Part shown: piece after piece, positions 44,190-51,387 of the stretch
How positions within the stretch are numbered: the stretch's first letter is position 1
Layout: every line of letters starts with the position of its first letter
From: an uncultured Oscillospiraceae bacterium
GTDB lineage: Bacteria; Bacillota; Clostridia; Oscillospirales; Oscillospiraceae
Direction: 5' to 3'
Length of the DNA stretch: 64,000 nt
NCBI GenBank assembly: GCA_934572335.1
Contig: CAKTKU010000002.1
Location: forward strand, 128,941 to 192,940
Notes under the pieces: model-generated
Database searches by the model: none
The model's input: the letters and a program-made list of their open reading frames with translations, nothing else
What the model was told of the DNA's origin: nothing
Translations under genes and position numbers: made by a program

Positions 44190-46370
44190 TCACTCGCTCG
44201 TGACGAGGCGCGTGTACGCCCCGCCCAGCGCCATCAGCTCATCATGCGTGCCGCGCTCGGCGACCCTGCCGTGGTCGAGCACGATTATCTCGTCGCAGTC
44301 GCGTATCGTGGAGAGCCGGTGGGCAATGACGATGCAGGTGATGCCCCGGTCACGTATGGCGTTGACGACCTCAAACTCCGTGCGCGCGTCGAGCGCGGAG
44401 GTCGCCTCGTCCATGATTATAATAGTCGGGTCCTGCGCGAGGACACGGGCGATCTCCATCCGCTGGCGCTGTCCGCCGGAGAAGTCCTTGCCTCCCTCCG
44501 TGATGCGGTACTGATAGCCGCCGTCGCGCTGCATGATGTCCTCGTGCAGCCGCGCGTCTCGTGCCGCCATTATCATCTCGAAGTCCTCTATCGTGCTGTC
44601 CCACATTTTTATGTTGTTTGCAATGGTGTCTTCAAAGAGGATGATGTCCTGATCCACCACCGCGAGGGAGCCGGTGAACACACTGCGCGGTATATCACTC
44701 TGCGGCACGCCGCCGAAAAGTATCTCCCCGCTCCACGGCTTATACAGCCCGGAGATGAGCTTGGAGAGCGTGGACTTGCCGCAGCCGGATTCGCCCACGA
44801 ACGCCACGGTGCTGCCGGGCTTGACGTGCATGCTGAAATCCTCAATGAGCGGCGGGGCGAGCCGAGAGTACCCGAATGTCACGTTTTTGAGCTCCACCTC
44901 GCCCGTGAGCTTGGCGTACCCGCTCTCCCCCGCGTCGTCGTCCTGCTCCTCGCGCACATCCACGGGGTACTGCATCACGTCCTCGACGCGCTCCATCCGC
45001 GTGCGCATCTCCTGCATGGTCTGCCCCGCGTACACGAGCGCCGTCGCCGGCGCGGTGAACGCCGCGAGGAACGCCTGAAACGCCGTTATCATACCGACGG
45101 TGAAGCTGCCCTCCATCGCGTACCACACGCCCATCGCCAGCACCGCCGTGTTCGTCAGCGTGGTGACGAGCGTCGGGATCATGCCGAGGTAGGCGTTGAG
45201 GCGTTCATATCTCACCTTTTGGGTGTTCACGCTCGCCTGAAAGCCCGACCAGCGCGCAAAGTACCCGTTCTCCGTGCCGCTGGCCTTTATCGTCTCTATC
45301 ATCTCTATCCCGGCGACAGCCGTGCTGGACAGCTTGCCCTGATCGCGCATCTGCACGCGCGTGATGTTCACGCGCTTTGCCGAGATAACGCGGGACATCG
45401 CCGCGTCGATCACGATGCTCGCCACGCCCACGAGCGTGAGCTGCCAGCTGTAGCGTATCATCACCACGAGGTAGAACACCATCATCACTGTTTGCAGGGC
45501 GAGCGGCGCGAGCGTGGAGACGAGGCTGTTGGCAATGCTGGCGTTATCGCCCTGCCGCTGCTGAATGTCGCCCGCCATGCGCTGGGAGAAAAACTCCATC
45601 GGCATGCGCAGCACCTGCCACAAAAACGTGGTGCTGCCGATAACGGCGAGCTTGCCGTTTATGCGCAGCGAGCATATCGCCTCCGCCGACGCCACGATGA
45701 TCTGCACCGCCGCGAGCGCGGACATTGCCGCGATCGTCGGGATGAACCACTCCGGGTTCTGCCCCGTGAGCAGCCGGTCATAAAAAATGCGCGTAAACGC
45801 CGGGTTTATCACGCCGATGAGCGCGGTTATAAGACTCGTCAGCACGACGAACGCGACAGCGCCGCCCGCGCCGCGCAGACGCTCGCGCGCGAACGCCATA
45901 ACGCTCTTGGGCTTGCCGCCCGGCTCGAAGCCCTCGTCCGGCGCAAACATGAGGCACACGCCCGTGAACACCTCGTCAAACACATCCATCGGCACCTTCA
46001 CCGTGCCGCGCGCGGGGTCGTTTATAACGGCGCAGTTGCCCCTGAAGCCGCACAAAACCACGAAGTGGTTGAAGTTCCAGTGGATGATGCACGGGAACTC
46101 TCCCCCGGTTTTCAGATCCTCCGGCTCGAAGCGGTAGCCCTGCGCTTTCAGCCCGTAGCTGCGCGCCGCCATCAAAAGGTTGCGCGCGTTTGACCCGTCG
46201 CGGGACACGCCGCAGTCCTGCCGCACCTTCTCCAGCGGTATCCACTTGCCGTAGTATGCCAGCACCATTGTCAGCGATGCCGCGCCGCACTCCAGCGCCT
46301 CCATCTGCATCACGACCGGCACGCGGGCAGCGCCCTTCGTCACCGGCTTTTTTATCCTTGTCTCCGCCAT
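44190..46370 (-). CDS. NHLM-type peptidase-containing ABC transporter (PCAT)
   Basis: This 726-residue PCAT removes a double-glycine leader and exports the peptide. The N-terminal C39 peptidase has Q22, catalytic C28 in MEALECGAASL, H102 in FNHFVVLCGF and D118 in NDPARG. Six membrane helices follow, then an ATPase domain with GESGCGKST, FSGGQRQR and IIIMDEATSALD. All catalytic residues are intact. It lies between a short HlyD-like gene and the second ABC subunit; the obvious substrates are the two LysM mini-proteins of the same operon. Confidence 0.92.
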   Translation of the reverse strand: MAETRIKKPVTKGAARVPVVMQMEALECGAASLTMVLAYYGKWIPLEKVRQDCGVSRDGSNARNLLMAARSYGLKAQGYRFEPEDLKTGGEFPCIIHWNFNHFVVLCGFRGNCAVINDPARGTVKVPMDVFDEVFTGVCLMFAPDEGFEPGGKPKSVMAFARERLRGAGGAVAFVVLTSLITALIGVINPAFTRIFYDRLLTGQNPEWFIPTIAAMSALAAVQIIVASAEAICSLRINGKLAVIGSTTFLWQVLRMPMEFFSQRMAGDIQQRQGDNASIANSLVSTLAPLALQTVMMVFYLVVMIRYSWQLTLVGVASIVIDAAMSRVISAKRVNITRVQMRDQGKLSSTAVAGIEMIETIKASGTENGYFARWSGFQASVNTQKVRYERLNAYLGMIPTLVTTLTNTAVLAMGVWYAMEGSFTVGMITAFQAFLAAFTAPATALVYAGQTMQEMRTRMERVEDVMQYPVDVREEQDDDAGESGYAKLTGEVELKNVTFGYSRLAPPLIEDFSMHVKPGSTVAFVGESGCGKSTLSKLISGLYKPWSGEILFGGVPQSDIPRSVFTGSLAVVDQDIILFEDTIANNIKMWDSTIEDFEMIMAARDARLHEDIMQRDGGYQYRITEGGKDFSGGQRQRMEIARVLAQDPTIIIMDEATSALDARTEFEVVNAIRDRGITCIVIAHRLSTIRDCDEIIVLDHGRVAERGTHDELMALGGAYTRLVTSE

Positions 46371-46381
46371 GCCGCGCCTCC

Positions 46382-46861
46382 TCAGTTAAAGACGAACGAC
46401 ATGGGTCTTATGCTCTCTATGAGTATGCGGGCGGTATACGTCCCGTCGGGGAGGCTCACGCTGAGCCGCACGGAGTAGACCCACTCCCCGGACTTTATGC
46501 CGCCGACGTGCATATCGTATTCATCCAGCACCGTCTCCGCCTTCACGGCCTTTCCGTCAAGCGCGGCGAGCGCACAGCTTTCCCCCTCCACGGACACCGG
46601 CATATCCGCCGTGACTCTGGCCGCGTCGTCCTCCTTTATGTAGCAGGTCGTCACGCCGTTCTCGCTCACGGCGCACACGTCGAGATAGCTGTTCATCGTG
46701 CCGAACACGCCCCATATAATAACGCCCGCGAGCAGCACCGCGACCGACAGCAGTATCAGCCACACGCTGGGGCTGGACACGCATATGTAGTCGTTGAGCT
46801 GTTCCGGCGATGAGATGCGCGCAATGCTCTTCTTTCTGAAAACGCTTCTTTTTTCGTCCAT
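46382..46861 (-). CDS. Short HlyD-like export accessory protein (NHLM system)
   Basis: This 159-residue protein has a cytoplasmic start (MDEKRSVFRKKSIARISSPE), LNDYICVSSPSVWLILLS as the run into one membrane helix (about residues 32-53) and a small beta-rich external domain. NHLM HlyD-like subunits are normally around 400 residues with a long coiled-coil hairpin; that hairpin is absent. The SPEQLNDYI.VSSP motif is the one found at the start of NHLM secretion proteins. It is the first gene of the export operon, with GGAGG before its ATG. Confidence 0.7.
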   Translation of the reverse strand: MDEKRSVFRKKSIARISSPEQLNDYICVSSPSVWLILLSVAVLLAGVIIWGVFGTMNSYLDVCAVSENGVTTCYIKEDDAARVTADMPVSVEGESCALAALDGKAVKAETVLDEYDMHVGGIKSGEWVYSVRLSVSLPDGTYTARILIESIRPMSFVFN

Positions 46862-46983
46862 GTGTCTTTTCCTCCGTGTCCCGGCGCGTCATGACCGCGC
46901 CGCGCGGTCTTTGCCACTATGTTATCATAGTTTGCATATATTGTATAGCGTCATTTTGGCGTTTTAGGGGCTGTTTTTGCGCA

Positions 46984-47017
46984 GAAAAGCCCGGCAGCCA
47001 TTCAAGGCCGCCGGGCT
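46984..47017 (-). terminator. Terminator of the flavoprotein gene
   Basis: AGCCCGGCAGCC (46988-46999) and GGCCGCCGGGCT (47006-47017) form a 12-bp GC-rich stem with one G-U pair. On the minus strand it is followed by UUUUC. It lies 28 bases past the stop of the gene ending at 47046. Confidence 0.85.
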
Positions 47018-47045
47018 TGTGGGGTATCATATTATTGCCGCCGTG

Positions 47046-47729
47046 TCACGCGTTGCCGTTGATGATCTTAGCGTATGTTCCCTCCGGGATCATGGGCGTG
47101 CCGATCTCATTGAGCAGCGCCGCGTCGACCGTTCCGCCCTCGGCGTACTGCCGTCCGGCCTTCTTCACAAGCTCCAGCCGCGGCGCGGTCACGACCGCCG
47201 CCTCCGGCGCGTTGAACATCGGGCTCTCCGGCACGGTCATTATCGTGTGACCGTGAGGGAACAAAAGCTCAAACTGGCGCACCGCGGGTTCAAAGTTGCG
47301 CTTGCTGTTGGGGAAGCCGCAGCCGCATATCATCATGAATCTGAGGTGCGAGTAATCCCTCTGCCCGACATGGACATACCGCCCGTTTAGCTGCGCCATT
47401 GCCATTGACGACAGCGGCAGCATGCGGTCTATCAGGTTTTTCAGCATCGCGGGCATGCCGTAGCTGTAAAGCGGGAAGCTGAACAGCAGCTGGTCGGACG
47501 CGAGCATCCCGTCGAGCAGCGCGCGCATATCGTCGTCGATGGCGCAGTGCCCGCCGTTATATTTGCAGGCAAAGCATCCCCGGCAGAACTCAATCTGTCT
47601 GTCGATGACATCGACGGTCTCCACCTCCTGCGGCGCGGTCTCGGTCATGCCATCCAAGAACGCGCGCGTGATGTGCATGGTGTCGCTCTTCTCTTTTTTC
47701 GGGCTGCCGTTGAAAACGAGTATTTTCAT
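47046..47729 (-). CDS. Flavodoxin-fold NAD(P)H-dependent FMN oxidoreductase (putative)
   Basis: This 227-residue protein opens MKILVFNGSPKKEKSDTMHI, the FMN-phosphate loop of the flavodoxin-like/NADPH-dependent FMN reductase family, followed by FCRGCFACKYNGGHC (a CxxCxxC-like cluster) and FSFPLYSYGMPAMLKNLIDRM. Members reduce quinones, azo dyes or metals, and some carry an iron-sulphur cluster at the Cys motif. It is transcribed alone from a perfect promoter with a 34-bp palindromic operator on its start site, suggesting induction by a ligand-sensing repressor not found nearby. Confidence 0.8.
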   Translation of the reverse strand: MKILVFNGSPKKEKSDTMHITRAFLDGMTETAPQEVETVDVIDRQIEFCRGCFACKYNGGHCAIDDDMRALLDGMLASDQLLFSFPLYSYGMPAMLKNLIDRMLPLSSMAMAQLNGRYVHVGQRDYSHLRFMMICGCGFPNSKRNFEPAVRQFELLFPHGHTIMTVPESPMFNAPEAAVVTAPRLELVKKAGRQYAEGGTVDAALLNEIGTPMIPEGTYAKIINGNA

Positions 47730-47792
47730 GTGTCTGGCCTAGCTTGTCCTGATGTCGCTATGTTTCGGGATTGTACGCTGCAAAAGCGAAAT

Positions 47793-47826
47793 TGTACGTT
47801 GCGTATCATATATTACGCAACGTACA
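47793..47826 (-). promoter_or_regulatory. Palindromic operator at the flavoprotein promoter
   Basis: A perfect 13-bp inverted repeat (TGTACGTTGCGTA, 8-base gap, TACGCAACGTACA) begins at the last base of the -10 box and covers the expected start site. A partial direct copy (TTGTACGCTGC) sits at 47771. Such a palindrome is typical of a TetR- or MerR-type repressor site. Confidence 0.75.
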
Positions 47827-47854
47827 TTATATTAGCGAAGTATGGTTTTGTCAA
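47826..47854 (-). promoter_or_regulatory. Perfect SigA promoter of the flavoprotein gene
   Basis: TTGACA (47849-47854), 17 bases and TATAAT (47826-47831) on the minus strand. The operator 47793-47826 abuts it, so a bound repressor would block the polymerase. Confidence 0.9.
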
Positions 47855-47945
47855 TAGCGGAGGCCCCGGCGCGCGGCGAACATAATAATAAAGCGCCGTT
47901 ATTTCTCTAAAGTGAAAAAATAAGGGGAAACTTATTGTTATATCC

Positions 47946-47974
47946 TTGCATTTTGGTAAGCGCTGTGTTATCCT
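47946..47974 (+). promoter_or_regulatory. Promoter of the small-peptide mRNA
   Basis: TTGCAT (47946-47951), 17 bases and TATCCT (47969-47974) on the plus strand. The predicted start near 47981 coincides with the first base of a GGTGC-TTCG-GCACC hairpin (47981-47994), which would cap the 5' end of the RNA. Confidence 0.55.
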
Positions 47975-48026
47975 GTCGATGGTGCTTCGGCACCGGGAGC
48001 GCTGCACAACGGCAGGCGGTTAGCTA

Positions 48027-48045
48027 CACCACCCGAAAGGGGGTG
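48027..48045 (+). promoter_or_regulatory. Hairpin hiding the ribosome site of the small peptide
   Basis: CACCACCC, a GAAA tetraloop and GGGGGTG pair (one A bulged). The 3' arm is the ribosome site of the ATG at 48052, so translation would need the stem to open. Confidence 0.65.
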
Positions 48046-48051
48046 ACGCGT

Positions 48052-48135
48052 ATGCCTATTACGATTACTTTTCATGTATTTACATACACGATTACGATAA
48101 CCGTAAAGCAAAACCGCCGACACTCTGCCAAGTGA
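48052..48135 (+). CDS. 27-residue peptide, candidate type I toxin
   Basis: This tiny open frame starts MPITITFHVFTYTITITV and ends in a basic tail (KQNRRHSAK). Hydrophobic and polar residues alternate, which suggests an amphipathic beta strand rather than the membrane helix of most type I toxins. The ribosome site (AGGGGGTG) is buried in a hairpin. A consensus promoter on the opposite strand (48210-48238) would make an RNA complementary to the 3' half of the frame. I infer a toxin-antitoxin-like locus. I recall similar short frames in other Clostridia but cannot cite a characterised one. Confidence 0.6.
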   Translation: MPITITFHVFTYTITITVKQNRRHSAK

Positions 48136-48203
48136 CGACGGTTTGAGCTTATGCAATTACCTATCACGATGAAGAATTAACCGCTTGTCGCAGCGCTCTT
48201 TCT
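48104..48203 (-). ncRNA. Candidate antisense RNA to the 27-residue peptide mRNA
   Basis: The perfect promoter at 48210-48238 should start a transcript near 48203. It runs into the 14-bp stem 48111-48144 (two mismatches), followed on this strand by UUUUGCUUU, which fits a terminator. The RNA of about 100 bases would overlap the last 84-base frame of the plus strand for about 30 bases and its 3' untranslated part fully. Confidence 0.55.
48111..48144. terminator. Two-way hairpin over the peptide stop codon
   Basis: AAACCGCCGACACT and AGTGACGACGGTTT form a 14-bp stem with two mismatched pairs. The peptide stop codon (48133-48135) lies in the second arm. It can end both the antisense RNA and, less well, the mRNA. 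Confidence 0.6.
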
Positions 48204-48209
48204 ATGTTC

Positions 48210-48238
48210 ATTATAGCGCTGGCCACGCAACATGTCAA
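48210..48238 (-). promoter_or_regulatory. Perfect SigA promoter of the antisense RNA
   Basis: TTGACA (48233-48238), 17 bases and TATAAT (48210-48215) on the minus strand. No protein gene follows within reach; it points back across the peptide gene. Confidence 0.85.
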
Positions 48239-48278
48239 GTGCATTTGCATCCCATACAACGGGACTTCTGTACTCATC

Positions 48279-48320
48279 CCAACAAAAAGGAGCGTCCATA
48301 CGGACACTCCTTTTTGTTGG
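48279..48320 (-). terminator. Terminator of tRNA-Ser
   Basis: A 19-bp stem with one G-U pair (CCAACAAAAAGGAG... with a four-base loop 48298-48301) begins at the base next to the 3' end of tRNA-Ser. The U-rich arm supports termination on the minus strand. Confidence 0.85.
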
Positions 48321-48409
48321 CGCAGAAGGAGGGATTTGAACCCTCGCGTGCTTTTTAGACACCTACTCCCTTAGCAGGGGAGCCCCTTCGGCCTCTTGGG
48401 TACTTCTGC
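48321..48409 (-). tRNA. tRNA-Ser (GCU anticodon)
   Basis: The 89-base minus-strand gene starts GCAGAAGUACCC and ends in CUUCUGC plus discriminator G. The acceptor arm pairs 7 of 7, the anticodon stem CUCCC/GGGAG encloses CUGCUAA (anticodon GCU, reading AGC/AGU), there is a long variable arm as expected for tRNA-Ser, and a normal GGUUCAAAUCC T-loop. CCA is not encoded. Confidence 0.95.
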
Positions 48410-48422
48410 ATCAAGCTTAGAT

Positions 48423-48451
48423 ATGTTATCATACCTAAAGCCCAATGTCAA
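48423..48451 (-). promoter_or_regulatory. SigA promoter of tRNA-Ser
   Basis: TTGACA (48446-48451), 17 bases and TAACAT (48423-48428), ending 14 bases before the tRNA 5' end. Confidence 0.75.
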
Positions 48452-48476
48452 GTGTTTTTATCGTCTGTTCCGCTCT

Positions 48477-49835
48477 CTACTTTCCGACGCAGAAGCGGCT
48501 GAATATCCGATTGGTCACGTCCTCGCGTATGCTGCGCCCCGTGAGCTCGCCGAGCGCCGCCATCGCGCCCTCCGTCTCCGTGAGCACAATGTCCGGCGTT
48601 TCGCCCGCGCGCATCGCGCCAAGCGCCGCGTCGATATACTCCGCCGCGCGCATCACGGCGTCCGCCTGACGGGCATTGGTGAGTATCTCCCCGGCGGGGA
48701 CGCACGGCAGCGGGAACATCGCAACGATGGCGGCCTCAAGCGCGTCTATCCCCTCCCCGGTGACTGCGCTGACCTCGACGCGCGGCAGAGCTGTGTCGAG
48801 CGCAATGTCCGCCTGCGCGAGATCCTTCTTCGACACGACGAGCACCGCGTGCGCCGCCCGCTCCGCCCGGCGGACAATGTCGATATCCTCCGCCGTCACT
48901 TCGCCGCTCCCGTCGACCACGGCGATGACGAGCATCGCCTCGTCCATCGCGCGGTGGCTGCGCTCCACGCCTAGGCGCTCGACCGCGTCGTCGGTCGCGC
49001 GTATACCGGCCGTGTCCGTGAGCCGCAGTGTCAGCGAGCCGAGGTGCAGCTTCTCCTCTATCGTGTCGCGCGTCGTGCCAGGTATCTCGGTGACGATGGC
49101 GCGGTCATAGCCCAAAAGCGCGTTCAGAAGCGAGCTTTTGCCCGCGTTCGGTCTGCCGACTATCGCAGCTGGAATGCCGGCGGTCATGAGCCGCCCGCGC
49201 TCAAACGTCCCCAGCAGGGCACGCAGATCGCGCGCCGCCGCGTCGAGCCGCTGCTTATAGTTCTCCATGCGGAAGTCCTCAATGTCCTCATCCGGGTAGT
49301 CGAGCACGGCATGAAAGTGCGAGGATATGTCCGTCAGGAGTGAATACACGCCCTCCGTGCGGCGGCTGACCGCGCCGGAGAGCTGTCCCGCGGCATTGCG
49401 CGCGGCCTCAATGCTCTCCGCGTCGATGATGTCCGCCACGGCCTCCGCGCTCGACAGCTCCATCCGCCCTGACAGGAAAGCGCGCTTTGTGAACTCCCCC
49501 GGTCCCGCCTGACGCGCGCCGAGGGCAAATATCTCCTCCAGCGCCGCGCGCAAAACCACGGGCGAGCCATGGCACTGGAGCTCCGCCGTGTCCTCGCCGG
49601 TGTAGCTGTGTCCCGCGCGGCTGACGGTGCACAGACACACGTCCAGCAGTGCCCCATCGAGCGCGCACAGCCGCCCGTAAATGAGCTTTCTATCCTCATT
49701 ATCAGACATTTTGGAGCCGTTTGCCGGGAAGAAGAGCCTGTCCACAATGGCAAAGGTCCCCTCGCCGGATATGCGGATGATGCCTATGGCGGAGACCTGC
49801 GCGCCGGTGGCTATCGCGGCAATGGTGTCCCCCAT
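48477..49835 (-). CDS. mnmE: tRNA modification GTPase MnmE
   Basis: This 452-residue GTPase, with MnmG, installs the (carboxymethyl)aminomethyl group at wobble U34 of tRNAs. It has an N-terminal folate-binding domain, a G domain in the middle (GRPNAGKSSLLNALLG, then a DTAG-like LTDTAGIR) and the C-terminal catalytic cysteine in RFCVGK. I use the ATG at 49835; a GTG one codon earlier is possible, and GGAGG lies upstream. It overlaps the stop of the HAD gene. MnmG is not adjacent. Confidence 0.96.
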   Translation of the reverse strand: MGDTIAAIATGAQVSAIGIIRISGEGTFAIVDRLFFPANGSKMSDNEDRKLIYGRLCALDGALLDVCLCTVSRAGHSYTGEDTAELQCHGSPVVLRAALEEIFALGARQAGPGEFTKRAFLSGRMELSSAEAVADIIDAESIEAARNAAGQLSGAVSRRTEGVYSLLTDISSHFHAVLDYPDEDIEDFRMENYKQRLDAAARDLRALLGTFERGRLMTAGIPAAIVGRPNAGKSSLLNALLGYDRAIVTEIPGTTRDTIEEKLHLGSLTLRLTDTAGIRATDDAVERLGVERSHRAMDEAMLVIAVVDGSGEVTAEDIDIVRRAERAAHAVLVVSKKDLAQADIALDTALPRVEVSAVTGEGIDALEAAIVAMFPLPCVPAGEILTNARQADAVMRAAEYIDAALGAMRAGETPDIVLTETEGAMAALGELTGRSIREDVTNRIFSRFCVGK

Positions 49836-50476
49836 CACGCTTCCGCCTCCAATGCGTCAAGCAGTGCGGGCAGCTCCATCGGAGCGCCGATGCGCCCGAC
49901 AGGGGCTTCCGCCGTGCCGAAGCCGTAGGCAGCGTGGATGAAATCACACCCTGCGGCAACAGCGCTGTGCTCGTCAAGCGCGGTGTCGCCGACATATACG
50001 CCGCGGTGCAGACCGTTGCGCTGCATGACAAGGCGGATATTGTCCACCTTTTTCAGTCCGGTGCGCCCCTCGGTCTCATAGTCCGTGAAAAACCGGCCGA
50101 AGCCCGTCTGGTCAAAAAACGCCTCGATATACCCCGCCTGGCAGTTGCTCACGGCGAAGAGCCTGCGCGTCGCGGCGAGCGCCGAGAGCATGTCCCCCAC
50201 ACCGTCGTAAATGACCGCGCCGTGGCGGCGCAGATAGTCGTTCTCCCCGTCGATGCACACGCGGCACACGTCGTAGCGTGCGTCGCCGTAGTCCGCGAGG
50301 AGCCTGTCGGCAATGTCGTTCACGGTCAGCCCCATGATGCCGGTGATGTCGTCAAACGACGGGACCTTGTCCGCGCCGTAGCGCGTGCGCAGGGTCTCGC
50401 CCCAGCTGGCGGCAATGCCCTCGCGGCTGTCCCACAGCGTTCCGTCCAAATCAAAAATAACAGCGTCGTATTTCAT
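49835..50476 (-). CDS. HAD-family phosphatase (phosphoglycolate phosphatase-like)
   Basis: This 213-residue HAD hydrolase has motif I FDLDGTLWDS at residues 8-17, motif II LFAVSNCQ, the conserved lysine in GLKKVDNI and motif IV VYVGDTALDEHSA. The cap is helical (C1 type), as in Gph and beta-phosphoglucomutase. The physiological substrate is unknown. It overlaps mnmE by one base and follows the rex terminator. Confidence 0.85.
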   Translation of the reverse strand: MKYDAVIFDLDGTLWDSREGIAASWGETLRTRYGADKVPSFDDITGIMGLTVNDIADRLLADYGDARYDVCRVCIDGENDYLRRHGAVIYDGVGDMLSALAATRRLFAVSNCQAGYIEAFFDQTGFGRFFTDYETEGRTGLKKVDNIRLVMQRNGLHRGVYVGDTALDEHSAVAAGCDFIHAAYGFGTAEAPVGRIGAPMELPALLDALEAEA

Positions 50477-50487
50477 ATCCTATACCA

Positions 50488-50515
50488 AAAGAAGCTTCCG
50501 GTCGGAAGCTTCTTT
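50488..50515 (-). terminator. Terminator of rex
   Basis: AAAGAAGCTTCCG, a 2-base loop and CGGAAGCTTCTTT form a perfect 13-bp stem with U-rich ends, 28 bases past the rex stop. Confidence 0.88.
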
Positions 50516-50542
50516 ATCCTTTTTAATTAGTATGGTCTTCTT

Positions 50543-51223
50543 TCAGGCCTTGTCTGCCTTCTCCGCACGCGCGGCGCGGGCGGCCTTTTCGTCGTTGCGC
50601 TCAGAGACATAATAGCTCAGCGAGAGGAGACTGTCGGAGAAGTGGACGTTCTCGACGATGATGCTGCTGTTGGGCGCGGTGAGGTCGACATTGGTGAAGT
50701 TCCATATCGCCTCAACGCCGTTGGAGGTGAGCAGATTCGTCACGGGGATGGCCGCTTCCTGCGGGACGGTCAGCACGACGACGTCGACGCTGTTGTTCTG
50801 GAGATACTCCTCCAGCGTGTCCATCGCGTAGATAGGCACATCGTTGAACACCGTGCCGGTCAGCTCCGGGTCGATATCGAACGCGGCGACGAGCTTGAAG
50901 CCCCAAGCGCTGAAGCAGAAATTATCCATCAAAGCATGACCGATGTTGCCCGCACCGATGAGGATGGCGCGATAGCCGCGGTCCGTGCCGAGTATGCTGG
51001 CGATCTGCCCGTGCAGCGCGGAGACATTGTAGCCGTAGCCCTGCTGGCCGAATTCACCGAAGCAGCTGAAATCCTGCCTGATCTGGGACGGCGTAAGCCC
51101 GAGCTGCTGACCGAGCTCAAAGGACGATATACGGCTGACACCGTTGCCCATCAGCTCGTCCAGCTTGCGCAGGTAGCGCGGCAGACGGCGGATAACATTG
51201 TTGGAAACCTTAATATTTTTCAA
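50543..51223 (-). CDS. rex: Redox-sensing transcriptional repressor Rex
   Basis: This 226-residue repressor senses the NADH/NAD ratio and controls fermentation genes. The N-terminal winged helix (VIRRLPRYLRKLDELMG, TPSQIRQDFSCFGEFGQQGYGY) and the NAD site LIGAGNIGHALMDNF are clear. Translation probably starts at TTG (51223), with AAGGAGAGG upstream. The Ala/Lys-rich tail after residue 205 is longer than usual. It is monocistronic, with its own promoter and terminator. Confidence 0.96.
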   Translation of the reverse strand: MKNIKVSNNVIRRLPRYLRKLDELMGNGVSRISSFELGQQLGLTPSQIRQDFSCFGEFGQQGYGYNVSALHGQIASILGTDRGYRAILIGAGNIGHALMDNFCFSAWGFKLVAAFDIDPELTGTVFNDVPIYAMDTLEEYLQNNSVDVVVLTVPQEAAIPVTNLLTSNGVEAIWNFTNVDLTAPNSSIIVENVHFSDSLLSLSYYVSERNDEKAARAARAEKADKA

Positions 51224-51299
51224 GAAAAACCTCTCCTTACGTGTGTCTGGACTATTTCTATACGCAGAAAAAGGCGCATAAAGAATCTATTATAACAAT

Positions 51300-51328
51300 A
51301 GTATAGCACAGCAAAGGAGAGGTTTCAA
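51300..51328 (-). promoter_or_regulatory. SigA promoter of rex
   Basis: TTGAAA (51323-51328), 17 bases and TATACT (51300-51305) on the minus strand. The spacer contains an exact 12-base complement (51314-51325) of the rex ribosome-site region (51227-51238). Confidence 0.65.
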
Positions 51329-51387
51329 GCAGATTTACAATGAATTGTCAAAACTGCTATAAAATTTTTAATTTTTTCACTGTTTTA

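Noticed and set aside
47968..48156. A 62-codon minus-strand frame across the small-peptide locus
   Set aside because: No ribosome site. It overlaps the structured leader and is better explained by the antisense RNA and the plus-strand peptide.
48177..48362. A 61-codon minus-strand frame near tRNA-Ser
   Set aside because: It runs through the tRNA and its terminator.
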